Origin: Patagioenas fasciata
Taxonomy: Eukaryota > Chordata > Aves > Columbiformes > Columbidae
Direction: 5' to 3'
Length of the DNA: 64,000 nucleotides
Assembly (NCBI RefSeq): GCF_037038585.1
Contig: NC_092524.1
Span: 71,572,552 to 71,636,551 of the forward strand
Position 1 is the stretch's first letter, and each line of letters starts with the position of its first letter. Below the pieces are notes generated by a model. It was not told where the DNA came from. It did no database searches and saw nothing but the letters and a program-made list of their open reading frames with translations. A program made the position numbers and the translations under genes. Positions 1-10,165 of this stretch are shown here, piece by piece.

Positions 1-539
1 CCTGCCCGTGGTCGCGTTCCTCTCTGTCCCGTTGACCGTGCCGGGTTTTTTTCCTCCGTCTCCGCGCCGCTGCCGCCGCGCCGATTTGTTTCTTTCTGTG
101 CCCTGTTCCTGGTGCTCTTCCGGCCTCTTTTCCTCTGTCCCCCCCGCTGCTTTGATCTCTGCCTTGTTTTTTCAGAGCCCTGTCCCTTTTTTCTCTTCTC
201 GCTTTTGAAGAGAAGCTGCCAAGTTAACGTATACTGCGATGAAGTTATAGAAGGTGTACCCGTCATTAACCAGTTGACATGAGGTAAATGCTTTCTGACC
301 GCCTGCACGATGAGGGGATATTTTTCACCTTTTAGATCCTTCTGCACGACAAGAGGGAGATGGAAGGTTAAGTAACACGTTGTTTAGAAGCTGAGAGCTT
401 AGTTTATATTTGACTAATAATTAACAGATGTATTGTCAGCGAGAAACTAAACAATTATAACTAACATCGTCAAATGAAATAAAGAACGTGGCTTAGCAGT
501 GCTGCTGACTCTGCCGTCCCGTTTCTTTCCCCGTTTCAG

Positions 540-679
540 GCGGTGAGCCAGCCGGAGGACCCGCTCTGTCCGGCCGCAGGGCCCGTGGAGCTGAGGACTC
601 TCTTGGCGCACCCCGGGGATGTCTCTGGAGAGACTCCTCGTCTCGGTCGGATCGCCGCGGGGACGGACGAGGACCTCTG
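540..679 (+). other. Exon-like open segment (copy in U0)
   Basis: A 140-base segment sits between a pyrimidine-rich acceptor ending in AG at 538-539 and a GTGAGA donor at 680. One frame is open end to end (46 codons, beginning Ala-Val-Ser-Gln), with a TGA immediately past the donor. Four further copies lie at 35313-35452, 43871-44010, 52446-52585 and 61021-61160 with the same splice signals. I do not recognise the peptide; the GC-rich composition makes open frames cheap, so this may be a noncoding exon. Confidence 0.35.
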
Positions 680-1250
680 GTGAGAAGTCTTTCTTCTCTG
701 AAATTTGGGACCGGTCACGTGCTCGCGAACTGTCCGTAAGTCGTGGTACGGAATTTCGGCAGGATAGCGTGGACGGGGTTGCGAGCACCTTAGAGGTATA
801 CAGTAGTTGCTGTGGAGTTGTTTGTGCGGCCAGCTTTTGGTGTTGGTTGTTCCCGTGCTCCGTTGTGGTGCAAAGCTGGCTCTGTATGTAGCCGTGAAGC
901 GTACCGTAGTTGGGTTTAATTCTTGGATGTGCCTTGGTTCTGACTATGCACTTGAACACCGAAAACTACAGCAGGAGCTGCTGTGGCTTTAACTTGCAAG
1001 GAGTGTGAGCGTTGTGGAGCCATCTGTGTTGCAGAGTGTCCTAATTGCGGTGCTGAGTGTTAGAGAGATTTGAGCTGGGTACCGGAATTGTTTTGTTTTG
1101 GAGACGGTGGGATAAACTTGGAGTACAACTTGTGAGGGCGGTGTGTCGTGGGTAGGTTTGAGTATTATCTGTGGAGTACTGCTGTAGGTGTTAATAGTTA
1201 TTTGCTCGTATTTGTTACAAGATGAGCCGTGTCGTTCCGTGTGACGCGTA

Positions 1251-1415
1251 ATGGGAGGACGGCGTAGTAGCGGTATTCTGAAAAAGAGCCCGTTCGGGTG
1301 TATTTTAGCTCACAGGAAAGAGATTGAGGAACCACCTGGTGATAATGTGAATAGAGAAACCTTGATGAAATCTTGTGAGCAGAGGCCATTGTATAAATTG
1401 GACAAGGAAGGAAAG
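1251..1415 (+). mobile_element. ERV gag matrix fossil (U0 copy)
   Basis: The translated stretch contains LKKSPFGCILAHRKEIEE followed by a Pro-Gly and a PLYKLDKEGK motif. I read this as the N-terminal matrix region of a class II-like avian ERV gag protein. The preceding roughly 250 bases look like an untranslated retroviral leader. It is broken and truncated. Equivalent fossils begin at 36024, 44582, 53157 and 61732. The family call is from memory of the gag motif and is moderately sure. Confidence 0.5.
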
Positions 1416-1559
1416 CCTGTGCGCAAAGCGCGGTGCTGCACCCGGAAGGAGGCGAACCTGTGAGGAAGAGTGATCGAGAAGGAGGGTTGGAGCGCACCTG
1501 TGAGTCAAGAGGGCCCCAGAAAGAAGACACGGGTGGTGGAACCACAGGTCAGGAGAGCT

Positions 1560-2675
1560 CAAGGAAGGAGAAAGGTGATTGGGGCAGTATGGGTTTTTCT
1601 AGCTCACGCGCTAATGGAAACAGTTTGGATAATAAAAGAAATGTATTCAAAACCAATAATTAAAGGCAGGGAATGTTTATATGCTATGTATTGGATAGAC
1701 CTGAAGGTGTATTTGTTCCTAGAACAAAGGTGAAGTTACAATGGTAATTAACTGAAGATGTGAATTTCCAGATTGCATTGGCAACATACGCAGGGAACAT
1801 ATCAGTTTATTACCCTCAACATAAACTGTGGGCTGAAATTGGTAATTTACCGTTGTATGGCAAGTGCTGCTGTCAGCAACGACAAGACTGAATTTACCGA
1901 TGCCTCTGGTTGCTCACGTAAAGTTGTAATTACATGGCTAAACTCAGATACCCAGTGTTGCAAACACAAGGTAGAAAAAGGAGACCAAGGGTCAAACAAG
2001 TTCTTGAGCTGACAGCTGTTAGGATCGCTTTTGAGTGTTCTGTAATGAGCCTTTGAATGTTGTAACTGACTCATTATGCAGCTGGCATACTTAACCGCCT
2101 GGAAGCTTCTTTTCTTAAGGAAGAGGATGATCCTCTTTTGATGGCTGGATTGAGAATGCTATGGTTCCTAATAAATCATAGGCGTCATGGTTTTTATGCA
2201 GCGCACATCCGCTCTCGCGCTGCCCTTCCAGGACCTCTTGCGGAAGGCAATAGGAGGGCCGATGCACGAGCTGTGCCGCTTACTGTGCCTAAAGCCTTGG
2301 AGCAAGCTAAATTATCACATCAACTCTTTCACCAGAATGCAAAGTCGTTAAAACGACAATTTCAAATTACAACGGATCAGGCCAGGAGCGTTCTTATGTC
2401 CTGCCCTGATTGCCAACAGTCGGCACCCGTGCCATCCAAAGAGGGTGTTAATCCAGGAGGGATTACTGACAAGTACGGCCAGCTGATGTAACGCGTTGTT
2501 CTGAATTGGGTAAATACGTACGTGTTTCTGTAGACGCTCATTCCAGATTTCTCGTTGCGGCTGCACGCACTGGTGAAAGAGCACGGGACGTCTGTAAACA
2601 GTGGTTGGCGTGTTTTGCTGTTTCAGGAGTTCCAGGATATGTAAAACCAGAGGAAAGCGGAACGCAGGCTGGATT
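1560..2675 (+). mobile_element. Class II ERV pol fossil: RT connection, RNase H, integrase
   Basis: Successive pol landmarks are recognisable in order on the plus strand. An RT connection region comes first (motifs resembling IIKGRE and later FQIALATYAGNIS and YYPQHKLW). An RNase H domain starts at about 1880 with a TDASG motif, and ends in HIRS and LAEGNRRAD. An integrase zinc-binding domain follows at about 2300-2400 (His-His-Cys-Cys, LFHQN then CPDCQ), then the start of the integrase core. The family is betaretrovirus-like (ERV-K, class II). It is broken, with several interruptions, and lacks most of RT and all of env. A second copy lies in B2. Confidence 0.85.
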
Positions 2676-2785
2676 AGAGGAGCGATCCCCCGAGTGCCCA
2701 GCGCGCCGTAATAAAAGTGCCTGCTTTTTAACACTTTCAAAACAGTGTTAAAGAGTCTGTTTGCCGACTTTTCGGTATCGTTTTC
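2676..2785 (+). mobile_element. ERV LTR 3' portion (R-U5)
   Basis: The segment carries an AATAAA polyadenylation signal at 2710-2715 and a U5-like stretch, and lies directly upstream of a primer-binding site. It aligns with the last 110 bases or so of the probable LTR in the U units (for example about 34620-34730), which supports the LTR call. Most of U3 is missing because the integrase fossil abuts it. Confidence 0.65.
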
Positions 2786-2803
2786 TGGCGACGAGGATGG
2801 GAT
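2786..2803 (+). other. Retroviral primer-binding site, tRNA-Ser(GCU) type
   Basis: TGGCGACGAGGATGGGAT is the exact 18-base complement of the 3' end of vertebrate tRNA-Ser(GCU) including CCA (recalled sequence ending ATCCCATCCTCGTCG). Its place immediately after an R-U5-like segment is the normal position for a primer site. The identical site in B2 is at 27409-27426. Serine primers are unusual among ERVs. Confidence 0.75.
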
Positions 2804-3470
2804 AATCTGCCTGACCTCCCGTGGACCCCAGGATCTCTGGGACCTTGTGCCGGCACCGGGGAATTCCCGGAAGGGATCACGGATCCTCGGGCCAGCTCGG
2901 GACGTGGGTAAAACCCCATCAATGAGATAAGGCACTTTCATAGTCTGGTTTGTTTGCAGGCTGCCTGCGCGAGACGTGGGCGACACCAGCGCGTTGGGTC
3001 TGCGCGTTTTGGTAAATTGGGTAAATTAAAAAGAAATAAAAAACCAAAGAGGAAAATGAGAAAACAATAAATAAAAGAGAAAAACGAGGGAATAGTAATT
3101 TGGTAAAGGTACCTTTAGTGATTTTGCTGTTTGTGCCTTAGCAATTGTATGATTGTTTGTGTCTTTAGTGATTTGTTGTTGTTGTTACTTGTGTCTTGGG
3201 TGATTTTGTAGTCCAATACTTATGGTTCACCAATTGTCTGTTATTGTGATTGTGAAATAGGTAGTGGACAATGGACAGGAGCGATTCGGAAGAAATCCCC
3301 CCCGGGCTGTGTTTTGTGACATTGGAAAAGGATCGTTTGACTCCCTAGGGAACAGCAACCAGGGAATATTGTAATTAATGGTGGCCACTGTAAATAATAT
3401 TAATATGCTGCACAGGTCTGGGTGGGTATACCCGAGATGTGTAGTATAGTAATGCACTACATGTAATATA
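2804..3470 (+). mobile_element. ERV leader and degraded gag start
   Basis: Downstream of the primer site is a GC-rich leader, then A-rich and GT-rich DNA. At about 3265-3400 a degraded stretch resembles the start of a matrix domain (Lys-Lys-Ser-Pro-Pro-Gly-Cys followed by a Trp-Lys-Lys-like motif), related to the gag fossil in the U units. It is broken. The end is placed where the sequence becomes AT-rich and featureless. Confidence 0.45.
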
Positions 3471-5339
3471 TAATGAGATATGTTTTAAATCATATATTGT
3501 CTATTATATAATGCATATTACACAATACAAAATGTTACATACGCATTGTATTTGAAAAAGGACAATCAGGGAAAGAAATTGAAACCAGTAAAAGGTTTGT
3601 TGACGAACAGATATTGGTGTAGAATACACAGAGAACATTAGATCAGGATTGTCCCTTGGTGAATGCAGGGTGGCATCCTGATGTCCTTATATCGGGGGAC
3701 AGGCTGAATTGGTATGGACAGTGCATTTTATACGGGATTGGACACGCTGTGCCTAAAGCTGTAAATACGCCAAAGCCTTCTGAGATAAAACAGGATCGTC
3801 TGTGCCTCATTTGCTACACCCCTTTATCTGTTTCCCAAATTACGATTTAGACTGTATTTACCATTGTAAAAATAAAGCTTTCCCCCTTTAATTTTTGTCA
3901 TGTATTGTAATTCATAGAGATATTGGAGCCCGTCCTACCTAAACTGTAGAAAAGACAGCAGCCATGTGTATTTTTAAATAAAGATTAAATCAAGTCTGCT
4001 AGCCCATTATCTCTAAGCGTTCTACTGTGATCACCTCCCTCCCAAGGTTTTGTGTCTATTGTATCAGGGCCTGACACCCACGGCCACAGTGGATGAATCG
4101 CCATGGGCACAGCACCAGGACCCGCTTGTTGGTGTCCAGGGTATCCACTCCAGCAGACACTGTTAGTAAAAGAGCACATCATGAAACTGGAGAACCATCT
4201 AATTGTGTCATTATACACATTCACTGCTCTTTTTTCTGCTTTATACCCCTGGTAGCTTTTTAAAATGGCACAGTTTGAAAAGGATTTCTGTTTTGGCCCT
4301 GCACACGGAGGCTGATTTTCCTTTTCTAGGGCCTTCCACCCGGTTCACCGCACCCGTGTGATCACTGCGCTGCACGTGGGCAAAATCAGCTGTGCCCTGT
4401 GTTTCTCCCGTAAAATAGTAAGAACGCTAATACAATCGTGCCAGGAACTACCTTCACTGTGAATATTTGAAGGAACCCACTGCTAATGTATTGTTAATGG
4501 GTACTTGCATTGTGGATTAGATGCAACAAAAATCCATACTTTCTTTTATCCTTTGCTGTACAGGAGGTGGTTGAACTTTTCTATAGCAGATTCAATCACC
4601 TGTTGTAAAGCGAGATGGTTGTCTCCTGTGAGGAAGCAGGGTAGATTTACCCATGCTCTATAAGCACCATGGATGAGCTATATAGAGTAACAGCTTAAAA
4701 ACAAACCAACCAGCAACAAGAAGCTAACGATCAAAACAACAAAAGGAAAAAAACCCCAAACAAACCAACCCAAAAGCGCAGAGGCTCCTGAACGCCCCCT
4801 CTCAGTGCTGTGATGTCCGTTTGCAGGGAGCCCGTGCGGTGTCCCCACAACCGCAGACACAGGTGACCCGGCTGGGTGGTGCCAGCAGAGAACAGTTGGT
4901 GTGACCCAGCCCGCTGCGCTGCCCTGGGAAAGCCGGGGACAAAGGGCCGGGCCGGGGCATGGGGAGGTTGGTTCCAGCTCACGGATCAGCTCACAGCGAC
5001 TGCGGAAACAGCCCCGAGCCGGGACGGGCCCGGCCGTGTGCTCCTGTCCCCCCGCCGCGGGGGTCCTGGCTCTGAACATCGTTGCACAGGATCGTTTGAG
5101 AACCGTTCCTGAAGGATGCGCAGCGCCCAGAGCAGCAGCGCCTGCCCGGCTGCTGCTCAGCCGAGGGTAAGGGCTGGAACTGACCCTGTAGCAGCAGCAG
5201 AGCTGCCACAGCTGCGGGCGAGCCGAGTTACTGCTGCAGACAAGACACGGGGCACAGGGAGAGGCAATGTATTTTATTAGGATAGAAGGCATCTTTAGGA
5301 AAAAAAAACATTTTAGCAATGTCGGGCTATTATCTTTTA
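3471..5339. other. Intergenic part of B1, no recognisable gene
   Basis: From 3471 to about 4670 the DNA is AT-rich without a convincing frame or repeat. From about 4680 an A/AC-rich patch passes into GC-rich DNA (4780-5240). Possible polyadenylation signals (AATAAA at 3870 and 3977) are present but have no gene attached. The same content recurs in B2. Confidence 0.5.
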
Positions 5340-6607
5340 TCAGTGTGTCTGCCATGTGCGCGGCTCTGGGAAAGCGCGTTCGGGGAGCTCGGGCTGCCCA
5401 CGGGTCAAGAAAAAGCGCCCGCGCTGCGGGGCCCGGGGGCGCTGCGTGACCGCTCTCGGTGCTGCCGTCTGGTGGCCACAGCCCGGAACTGCAGCTGGGG
5501 AGCGGCGCCCGGTGCCCGTGCCGCGGGTAAGAGGGGGGCGCTGCCGCTGCGACCGAGGTCGTGCCCGTCAGAAAGGGGGGGCAGCGGTCGGACGAGCCGC
5601 CGGGAAAAAAAGAGGCGCCCGGCTCTCCCGGGGCGGCCCCGCTGCGAGGGGAACGGGCGAGGCGGCAGCAGGAGGAGGCGGCGTCTCCTCAGTCCCGGGC
5701 ACAGGGGAGAGAAACCTGCCGGCTGGAGCTCCTTACGGCTCTCTCTGTTCACAATGAATTTAAGGGTAGGTGACCACCCGCCCCCCTTGTCAGCGTAAAG
5801 CAAAGGAGCGCGGTTTGTTGTTTCCTTTCAAACGCGGCTGCTGGAAGCCGCGCGGGCAAAGGGCGGGTGGGGCCCGGCAGGGCGGAGAGCAGACGGGTGA
5901 GGGTGCAGAGCGGGCCAATCAGATGGCGCGGGAAGGCTGGGGGGGGGGCGGATTGCTGATAGGCTGCCAAGGCACGTCAATTGCCATTCTGTCCGCCAAT
6001 CAGATTGCCGGAGGGGCGGGTGTCGGAGGCTCCGTACTGCGCATGAGCAAACTGCGAGTACTGATGGGCCAAGAGAATGATGATTGACTTGTCTTCGGCA
6101 GCCAATCGTGTTGCGGAAAGGGGCGGGTGCTGCTCTCTCCCTACTGCGCCTGCCCTCACTGCGAACTCTGATAGGCGGAGAAAATGGTGATTGACGTGCC
6201 TAGGCAGGCTATCATTTTGCCGGAGGGGCGGGCGTTGCGGGCCTCTGGGCGCCGGACGGAGCATCCAATAGGAGGACAGCGTGGTGGGGTGGAAAGCAGC
6301 CAATCAGCGCGGGTCCTGGCGAGCGGGTCCGTGGTGTCTCGGGGTGGGTACCGGGAATTAACGGGAACGGGGGTCGGGGCGGCTGTGGAGCGGTTGCTGC
6401 AACCGGTACCCGGGGACCTGGAGGCAGTCGGCTCAGGGTAGCCCTTCGTGAGGTCCCCGGAGGCGGCAGAAAGGAAGGAGGCGACAGAAAGGCAGAGGGG
6501 GCCTCCCGCCGCGGAGGTCTCCGGGGCGCGGCGGGTGTCGGTGCCCGCGGAGCCCGGCGGGACGGTGGGAGAGTGCGAGGGGAACGGAGCGGCGAAAGAG
6601 GCGGCAG
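5340..6607 (+). promoter_or_regulatory. CpG-island promoter with CCAAT/GC-box array and first exon (B1)
   Basis: The region is CpG-dense and holds five CCAAT boxes (5915, 5996, 6102, 6265, 6300) interleaved with GGGGCGGG GC boxes, several in repeated modules of a CCAAT box, a short spacer and a GC box. An NRF1-like TGCGCATGAGCA lies near 6038. Past the array, GC-rich transcribed-looking DNA ends in CAG/GTGAGT at 6607/6608, a consensus splice donor, so a plus-strand first exon is likely. No TATA box is evident. The product is unknown; no good start codon plus conserved frame was found. Related promoters lie in B2 and in each U unit. Confidence 0.75.
5458..5494 (-). promoter_or_regulatory. Composite CTCF-like motif
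   Basis: On the minus strand the site reads TGCAGTTCC, a short spacer, then GGCCACCAGACGGCAGCACC. This resembles the CTCF upstream motif plus the CTCF core (consensus near CCASYAGRKGGCRS) at the usual spacing. It lies at the upstream edge of the promoter CpG island. Confidence 0.6.
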
Positions 6608-7085
6608 GTGAGTGCGGCCGCGGCGAGGGTGACCGTGCCGTTGGAACGGGGGGAGTGGGATGGGCCGGCGCGGTGAGGAGGCGTTCGGTTCAGTTTCCCC
6701 CCTGCCCTTACGGCCGAGTTGGCGAAGCCGGTGGGAGGTGTGTGACCCCGAGGGCAGGTGCGCCGAAGGCTTACGGTCTGGAGCCGTGTGTCCCTCCGGG
6801 ACAGCAGTCGCTCCGGGAGCGGCGCAGCCCCCGTTAGTCGGGGGGAGACGTTTCAAACCAGAGCTAAGGCGCGGTGGCAGGCTCGGTGGCGTGGCGGGTC
6901 GGGCGCCGCTTCGGCGGGAGCTCGGGGCGAGGCCCGGCGGGTTCTGTGTCCTGTACGCGCGGCTTTCGTTCCGCGGCTCTCTGTGTGCGTTTTTGTTTCG
7001 TTGCGTTTGTTTTCTGGAGTTTATTTTGCGGGGTTCCCGCGAAACGCGGCACGACCGCTCGCCCGGGGCTGCCGCGGCGGTCTCA

Positions 7086-7120
7086 GTGCTGCCGCCCTGT
7101 GGCGAAACTCGGGTACTGCA
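7086..7120 (-). promoter_or_regulatory. Composite CTCF-like motif
   Basis: On the minus strand TGCAGTACC is followed after a spacer by GCCACAGGGCGGCAGCAC. It has the same two-part design, spacing and orientation as the site at 5458 and the sites in B2 and the U units. Confidence 0.55.
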
Positions 7121-7384
7121 GCGCACGGCCGGGGGAAGAGGCGCCGTTTGACCCGAAGCGGTCAGAAGTGCCAGAAACCAACGCCAGAACCGGCAGGAGC
7201 TGCGGCTTCGCAGTTCTGTCAGCATTGATCTTAGGACTCTGATTTTGATGCTAGTCGTTTTTACTTACATTACGCTACAGTGTTCTGTTTGGTACTGCTA
7301 GTGGGTAACAAATAATTGTGCTGTACCACAACGCGAGAGGATAATATTTCATAGACTTATACTGCCAAAGAGTTTGCAAGTATA

Positions 7385-7660
7385 TTGAAAAGGGGGGAAT
7401 TCAAGAGAAGCTACCAAGTTAATGTATACTGTGATGAAGTTATAGAAGATGTACCCTTCATTAACCGGTTCACGTGGGGTAAATGCTTTCTGACCGCCTG
7501 CACGATGAGGGGATATTTTTCACCTTTTAGATCCTTCTGCATGACAAGAGGGAGACAGAAGATTTAATAACACATTGTTTAGAAGCTGAGAGCTTAGTTT
7601 ATATTTAACTAATAGATGTGTTGTCAGTGAGAAACTAAACATTTATAACTAACTTCATCA
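7385..7660 (+). repeat. Shared 0.28-kb segment with polypurine start
   Basis: The segment begins with a polypurine run (GAAAAGGGGGGAATTC) reminiscent of a retroviral polypurine tract and continues with DNA homologous to 208-450 and to the matching place in each U unit (for example 34978-35235). An open frame of about 60 codons (KRSYQVNVYCDEVIEDVPF) runs through it, but in the U copies it is cut short. I do not recognise the peptide; a decayed transposable-element piece is likely. Confidence 0.4.
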
Positions 7661-8603
7661 ATTATTTCTTAGGCTAGATATATTGTATGTTCAAAATTTA
7701 AAACAATTGTAATTAATATGTAGCAACTGTGTGATTATAAGCAATGCAAGAGCATCCAGTCGTGGGAGCACTTGCAGAGGACGACCCCCAGAGCTCCCCA
7801 GTGCAGATGAAAGAAACATTGCCTGCTTAACGGTGTAATTGACTCTGCTGTCAAGCTTATTTCTCCGTTTCAGTACGAGCCCATCCCGTGGCCTCACAGG
7901 GCTGTGTCCTGTGGCGGTGCTGTGGGGAAGGGGCGAGATGCTTTCCTGCACCGGTGGATGTGTTTGCTTTTATGCTGAGCGTGTCCTAAACGGTGTCAGT
8001 TTGTCTTAATGCTGTCTGGCGTTGCTGCAGTTGCTCTGGTTTTTTGAGGATGCCTTGTGTGTTGAGGTGGCCCGTTTCCCTCGAATCCTCCGTTAGCTCA
8101 GCTGCTCTCCTGTCCCTTCTTCTGACTAATTCCTCTGCTTTCTCCTGCTCTATTGTTTTCAGAGGCTGAACTCTAATTTGGAATTTCTGTGTTTCTGAGG
8201 GGGAGCTGTGAACGCCCGATGCTCAGCAGACCCCCCAGCCCAGGCGGGGAATGGAACCTGGGGAGCAGCGCCCGGGTGGGAGACGCGGCGCCGTCCTCCG
8301 TCCCCAGCGTGCGGCAGAGGAGCAGGAGGCGACAGCCGGCCGGGGGCAGATGCCGGGTGCGTCCCCAGCTTACCAGAGCTCCCGCCGAGCCTCCTCCCGC
8401 GGCCCCGCTCGCCCCGTGCAGCCGCCCCCAGCTCCGGCAGCTCCTGCGAACCCTTCCCGTGTTCCTGGGCCGCTCCCAAGCCCCGTCGTGAAGGCGGCAA
8501 GCCGGCCCTCGGCACCTCTCCGGTGGCCCCTGCGGAAGGAGCGGACTGGGGCAGGGGTGAGCTACGGTGCTAACGGCCGCTGCTTCTTCTCTCCCTCTCC
8601 CAG
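7661..8603 (+). other. B1 spacer with two good splice acceptors
   Basis: Contains a pyrimidine tract ending TTCAG at 7873 that matches the acceptor before the exon-like segment of the U units, although the DNA after the AG looks different. A second acceptor-like tract ends GTTTTCAG at 8161. The GC-rich DNA from 8160 on has open frames in several phases, none convincing. Confidence 0.35.
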
Positions 8604-8774
8604 AGGCCGCGCTGAGGATGTGGCCGTTCGCTCCCAGCCCGGGGGATGCCGTTGGCTGCGCCCGCCTCGGGCTGGCGAGGCTCGTCTGGCAGCGTGGCGG
8701 GAGAAGGGACAGGGGAGCACGTCCCGTGCGTGGGCGGGGGCTGCTGCTGCTGGAGCCAGAGAGGTTGGGGAGAG
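8604..8774 (+). other. Exon-like GC-rich segment
   Basis: A 171-base segment (a multiple of three) lies between CTCTCCCAG and AG/GTAAAG. One frame is open throughout but is rich in Arg, Gly and Leu, as expected for GC-rich noncoding DNA. The B2 counterpart is about 33202-33372. It could be an exon of the transcript driven by the upstream promoter. Confidence 0.3.
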
Positions 8775-9025
8775 GTAAAGAGGAAGAAATGCGGGGCCGT
8801 CGGCCCAACGTCCGCTTCCTGCGGCGGGCGAGAGAGCGAGCCCCTCTCTCCGGGTGGCGAAGGCTCCCTCTGCGCGGCGTGCGGCGGGCCGGGGGCCAAC
8901 GTGCGCGGCAGGGTCCGTGCGCGTATCCTGGAGCGGGACGGCTGCGTGGCGAGCGAGCCAGCGAGGCTCCATGTCCCCGAAGCCTCGTCTCGTAGGAGCC
9001 CTGACACCCCACCGTGTTCTCCTAG

Positions 9026-9137
9026 GCTGAGGACGGCCGAGCGCCCCGAGTTACCGGAGAGGAAGGGAGGAGAGAAGGAGACGGGAGCGTCTGAGCTGTT
9101 AGAAGCCTCCTGGCAGCCACCGAAAGCGAGAGCCGCT
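9026..9137 (+). other. Exon-like segment, 112 bases
   Basis: Flanked by TTCTCCTAG and a GTGAGT donor. One of three frames is open (LRTAERPELPERKGGEKE...). The same segment is present in B2/U1 (33623-33734) and in U2-U4 (about 42189-42300, 50764-50875, 59339-59450), with both splice signals kept in every copy. No known domain is recognised. Confidence 0.35.
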
Positions 9138-9201
9138 GTGAGTCCCTGGCCCTCGGGGCCTCGTCCCCGGCTTGTGTGTCCTGGTGCCTCCCTGCCCCTC
9201 C

Positions 9202-10165
9202 TTGGTGGTGGTTTTGGTTTATTATTATTATTTTAAAATTTTGCTTCCCTATACCTCTCCTTTTCTCTCTATTTTTGTGTCCTGCTCCATCTTCTATGGC
9301 TGTTTTTCCCTTTTCCATATCTTTGTCTTGATCTGCATCAGTCTCTTTTTTTCCCCACAGTTTCTCTGGCCTGTTCCCTGCTGTTCTTTTCTTCTCAGTA
9401 CCTGTACGTGCAGCTCTTATCTCCCACCTTCCTATCTCTCTTCTTCCTGCCTTGCCCTTCTCTCTCTATTCGTTTGTCTCGCTCACTGTTGCTGGCGTTT
9501 TTTGTTCAGCATCTCGGCGTTCCATTCCTCCTTCCTGTTCATCTCTTATTCTTTCTGACCTTTAATGCTGCTCCCTGTCCCATTGTTTCTCGCTGTATCC
9601 CTGTGTCCTGCTCCCTACCCACAGTCATATTCTTCCCTGTCCTGTTGGCCATCCCAGGTTTCTTCCTCCATCTCCATCCTCGCCCCATCTCTTGGTCCTG
9701 CTCCCTACCCACCCCGGTTCCTGTTTCTCTGCCCTTCTCCTTGTCTTACTCCTGGTTTCTCTGTCCTCTTCCCTCTTTGTTTTTGTTTCTCTGTCGCTCT
9801 GCCCTGCTCCCTGTCACTGCGTTTCCTCCTTCCTGTCTCTGTCCCGCAGCCCGGCGCCCACTTCTCCTTTGTCTGTCTCTCCCACTGCCCATTCAAGGAT
9901 TTTTCCCACCGTCTCTGTCTCCTGCTCCTTGTCTCTCATTTTGGCCTCTTCTTCCCTTTGCCCTGCTCCCTGGCCCTTTTGCCCCTCTCTCTGTCACCTT
10001 GTCTTGCTCCCTGTCCCTATCTTTCTCTGGCAAGCTTACCCTCCTTTTCAAAGGAATCACAAAATCACTTTGTTGGAAAAGATAACTGCAATTTAAAATA
10101 TCTTTACCCTTTGAAGAAACAGCCTGGAAAAGATAATTTTTTTTTTTTTCAGTGGGGCGGTTCAC
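9202..10165 (+). repeat. Long degenerate polypyrimidine tract
   Basis: About 0.8 kb is strongly C+T-biased, made of imperfect TCCCTGCTCC/TCTCTGTC-type words, giving spurious long open frames rich in Leu, Pro, Ser and Phe. The end (about 9938-10160) aligns with the DNA just downstream of the U promoters (for example 36958-37200), including a T-tract. Shorter polypyrimidine tracts occur at 1-190, 33790-34175 and in each U unit. Confidence 0.7.

Larger units (their letters stand above)
1..1443 (+). repeat. Partial 8.6-kb macrosatellite unit (U0)
   Basis: This stretch is nearly identical to 34774-36216 in unit U1 and to the matching parts of U2-U4. It contains the end of the polypyrimidine segment, an exon-like segment, untranslated-leader-like DNA and a gag fossil. 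It stops abruptly at about 1443, inside a GC-rich motif that in complete units continues as a CTCF-like cluster, and is joined there to block B1. The unit is therefore a truncated outlier about 32 kb upstream of the intact array, in the same orientation. Confidence 0.93.
1444..9201 (+). repeat. Segmental duplication block B1 (7.7 kb)
   Basis: The block matches 26065-33799 (B2) almost base for base at an offset of about 24.6 kb, drifting from 24,621 to 24,598 through small indels. The match begins in a GGAAGGAGGCG motif at 1444 and ends at 9201, where B1 continues into its own polypyrimidine tract while B2 continues into unit U1. The last 0.4 kb (about 8788-9201) is also shared with every U unit. 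Contents are an ERV fossil, a promoter, CTCF-like motifs and exon-like segments. Confidence 0.95.

Noticed and set aside
975-1065. A CxxC...CxxC pattern (KECERCGAIC then ECPNCGAEC) resembling a zinc finger
   Set aside because: The frame is short and closed on both sides, and it sits in leader-like DNA; chance or retroelement remnant is more likely.
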